Assembly: GCA_030524525.1 (NCBI GenBank)
Contig: JAUNGI010000014.1
Span: 1 to 34,025 of the forward strand
Length of the DNA: 34,025 bases
Direction of reading: 5' to 3'
Source: Lachnospiraceae bacterium
Lineage (GTDB): Bacteria; Bacillota; Clostridia; Lachnospirales; Lachnospiraceae
The notes under the pieces were generated by a model, which saw only the letters and a program-made list of their open reading frames with translations, did no database searches and was not told the origin of the DNA. Positions 33,551 through 34,025 of the stretch are shown in pieces; positions within the stretch are counted from its first letter, which is position 1; every line of letters starts with the position of its first letter. The position numbers were made by a program, and so were the translations under genes.

Positions 33551-34025
33551 CAGCCCTGTCCTCGCAGAGGCAACGCACGCCGTGAAAGCCTTCGGCTTTC
33601 GCGGCTCGCGCTGCGCGCGGCGCAAAGAACCGAAAGGCTGCGCATCGGAAACCAAAAAAATGGTTTCCATGCTCCGCCAAACCGAGCCCGTCCCCGCAGA
33701 GGCAAAGCACGCCGTGAAAGCCTTCGGCTTTCGCGGCTCGCGCTGCGCGCGGCGCAAAGAACCGAAAGGCTGCGCAGCGGAAACCAAAAAAATGGTTTCC
33801 TTGCTCCGCCAAACCGAGCCTGTCCCCGCAGAGGCAAAGCACGCCGTGAAAGCCTTTGGCTTTCGCGGCTCGCGCTGCGCGCGGCGCAAAGAACCGAAAG
33901 GCTGCGCATCGGAAACCAAAAAAATGGTTTCCATGCTCCGCCAAACCGAGCCCGTCCCCGCAGAGGCAAAGCACGCCGTGAAAGCCTTCGGCTTTCGCGG
34001 CTCGCGCTGCGCGCGGCGCAAAGAA
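33551..34025. repeat. Tandem array of 132-bp hairpin-rich units
   Basis: This stretch of about 475 bp holds no gene. Units begin at 33579, 33711, 33843 and 33975, exactly 132 bp apart; the fourth is cut by the window end. A diverged remnant of a further unit precedes the first. The three full copies differ at only a few positions. Each unit contains GTGAAAGCC-TTC-GGCTTTCGC and an 8-bp hairpin GGAAACCA/TGGTTTCC around six A (33647-33668 in unit 1); GGCTCG and CGAGCC could pair around both. Because 132 is a multiple of three and stops are rare, all three minus-strand frames stay open. No spacers, transposase or target duplications are seen. It belongs to the same family as the element at 30-140. 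Confidence 0.93.

Noticed and set aside
33515-34021. In-frame N-terminal extension of ArgS encoded by the 132-bp repeats (44-residue repeats).
   Set aside because: All three minus-strand frames are open through the array, the family N-terminus begins at the ATG at 33514, which has its own ribosome site, and ArgS does not carry such an extension.
33551-34025. CRISPR array.
   Set aside because: Units are 132 bp, contiguous and nearly identical, with no unique spacers and no cas genes nearby.

Overview
The window is a gene-dense bacterial chromosome segment, high in G+C by eye except for a lower-GC patch near 20.8-21.8 kb. Several things point to a spore-forming Firmicute, most likely a Lachnospiraceae-type Clostridia member: strong AGGAGG-type ribosome binding sites, ATGA-coupled genes, the cdaA-cdaR pair, a CwlC-like amidase with a sigma-K-like promoter, a C_GCAxxG_C_C protein, DUF1015 and a GH2/DUF4982 beta-galactosidase. 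The taxonomic placement is inference. No rRNA, tRNA, CRISPR array, insertion sequence or prophage was seen.

Layout. (1) 210-12636, minus strand: eleven closely spaced genes read right to left. Two uncharacterised membrane proteins come first, then the diadenylate cyclase cdaA, its regulator cdaR, an HPr-like protein, a TarI/IspD-type cytidylyltransferase, a TagF-like CDP-glycerol glycerophosphotransferase, a pyruvyltransferase fused to a degenerate GDPD-like barrel, a membrane acyltransferase, a sugar-nucleotide epimerase and LicD. It reads as c-di-AMP synthesis joined to a cassette that builds and decorates a teichoic-acid-like polymer. (2) 12809-20756, plus strand: a degenerate Nudix-DUF402 fusion, carB and a large GH2 beta-galactosidase, ending at a bidirectional terminator. 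(3) 20797-23807, minus strand: histidine phosphatase, Nudix hydrolase, C_GCAxxG_C_C protein, a hairpin-rich 129-bp repeat and purA with its own promoter and terminator. (4) 23928-28047, minus strand: acyl-CoA-ligase-like enzyme, ABC-F ATPase and CwlC-like amidase. (5) 28125-33514, minus strand: DUF1015 protein, six-helix membrane protein, an SH3-membrane-Tudor-like protein and argS, ending at a terminator after DUF1015. (6) 33551-34025: a tandem array of 132-bp units, with a diverged relative at the left end of the window (30-140).

Most notable: the cda-HPr-wall-polymer gene train; the SH3 / transmembrane / coiled-coil / PcrA-type Tudor protein; the pyruvyltransferase-pseudo-GDPD fusion; the Nudix-DUF402 fusion lacking Nudix catalytic residues; and two families of palindrome-rich repeats, one of which lies directly downstream of a near-consensus promoter. 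All assignments come from reading sequence and motifs; no database search was run.
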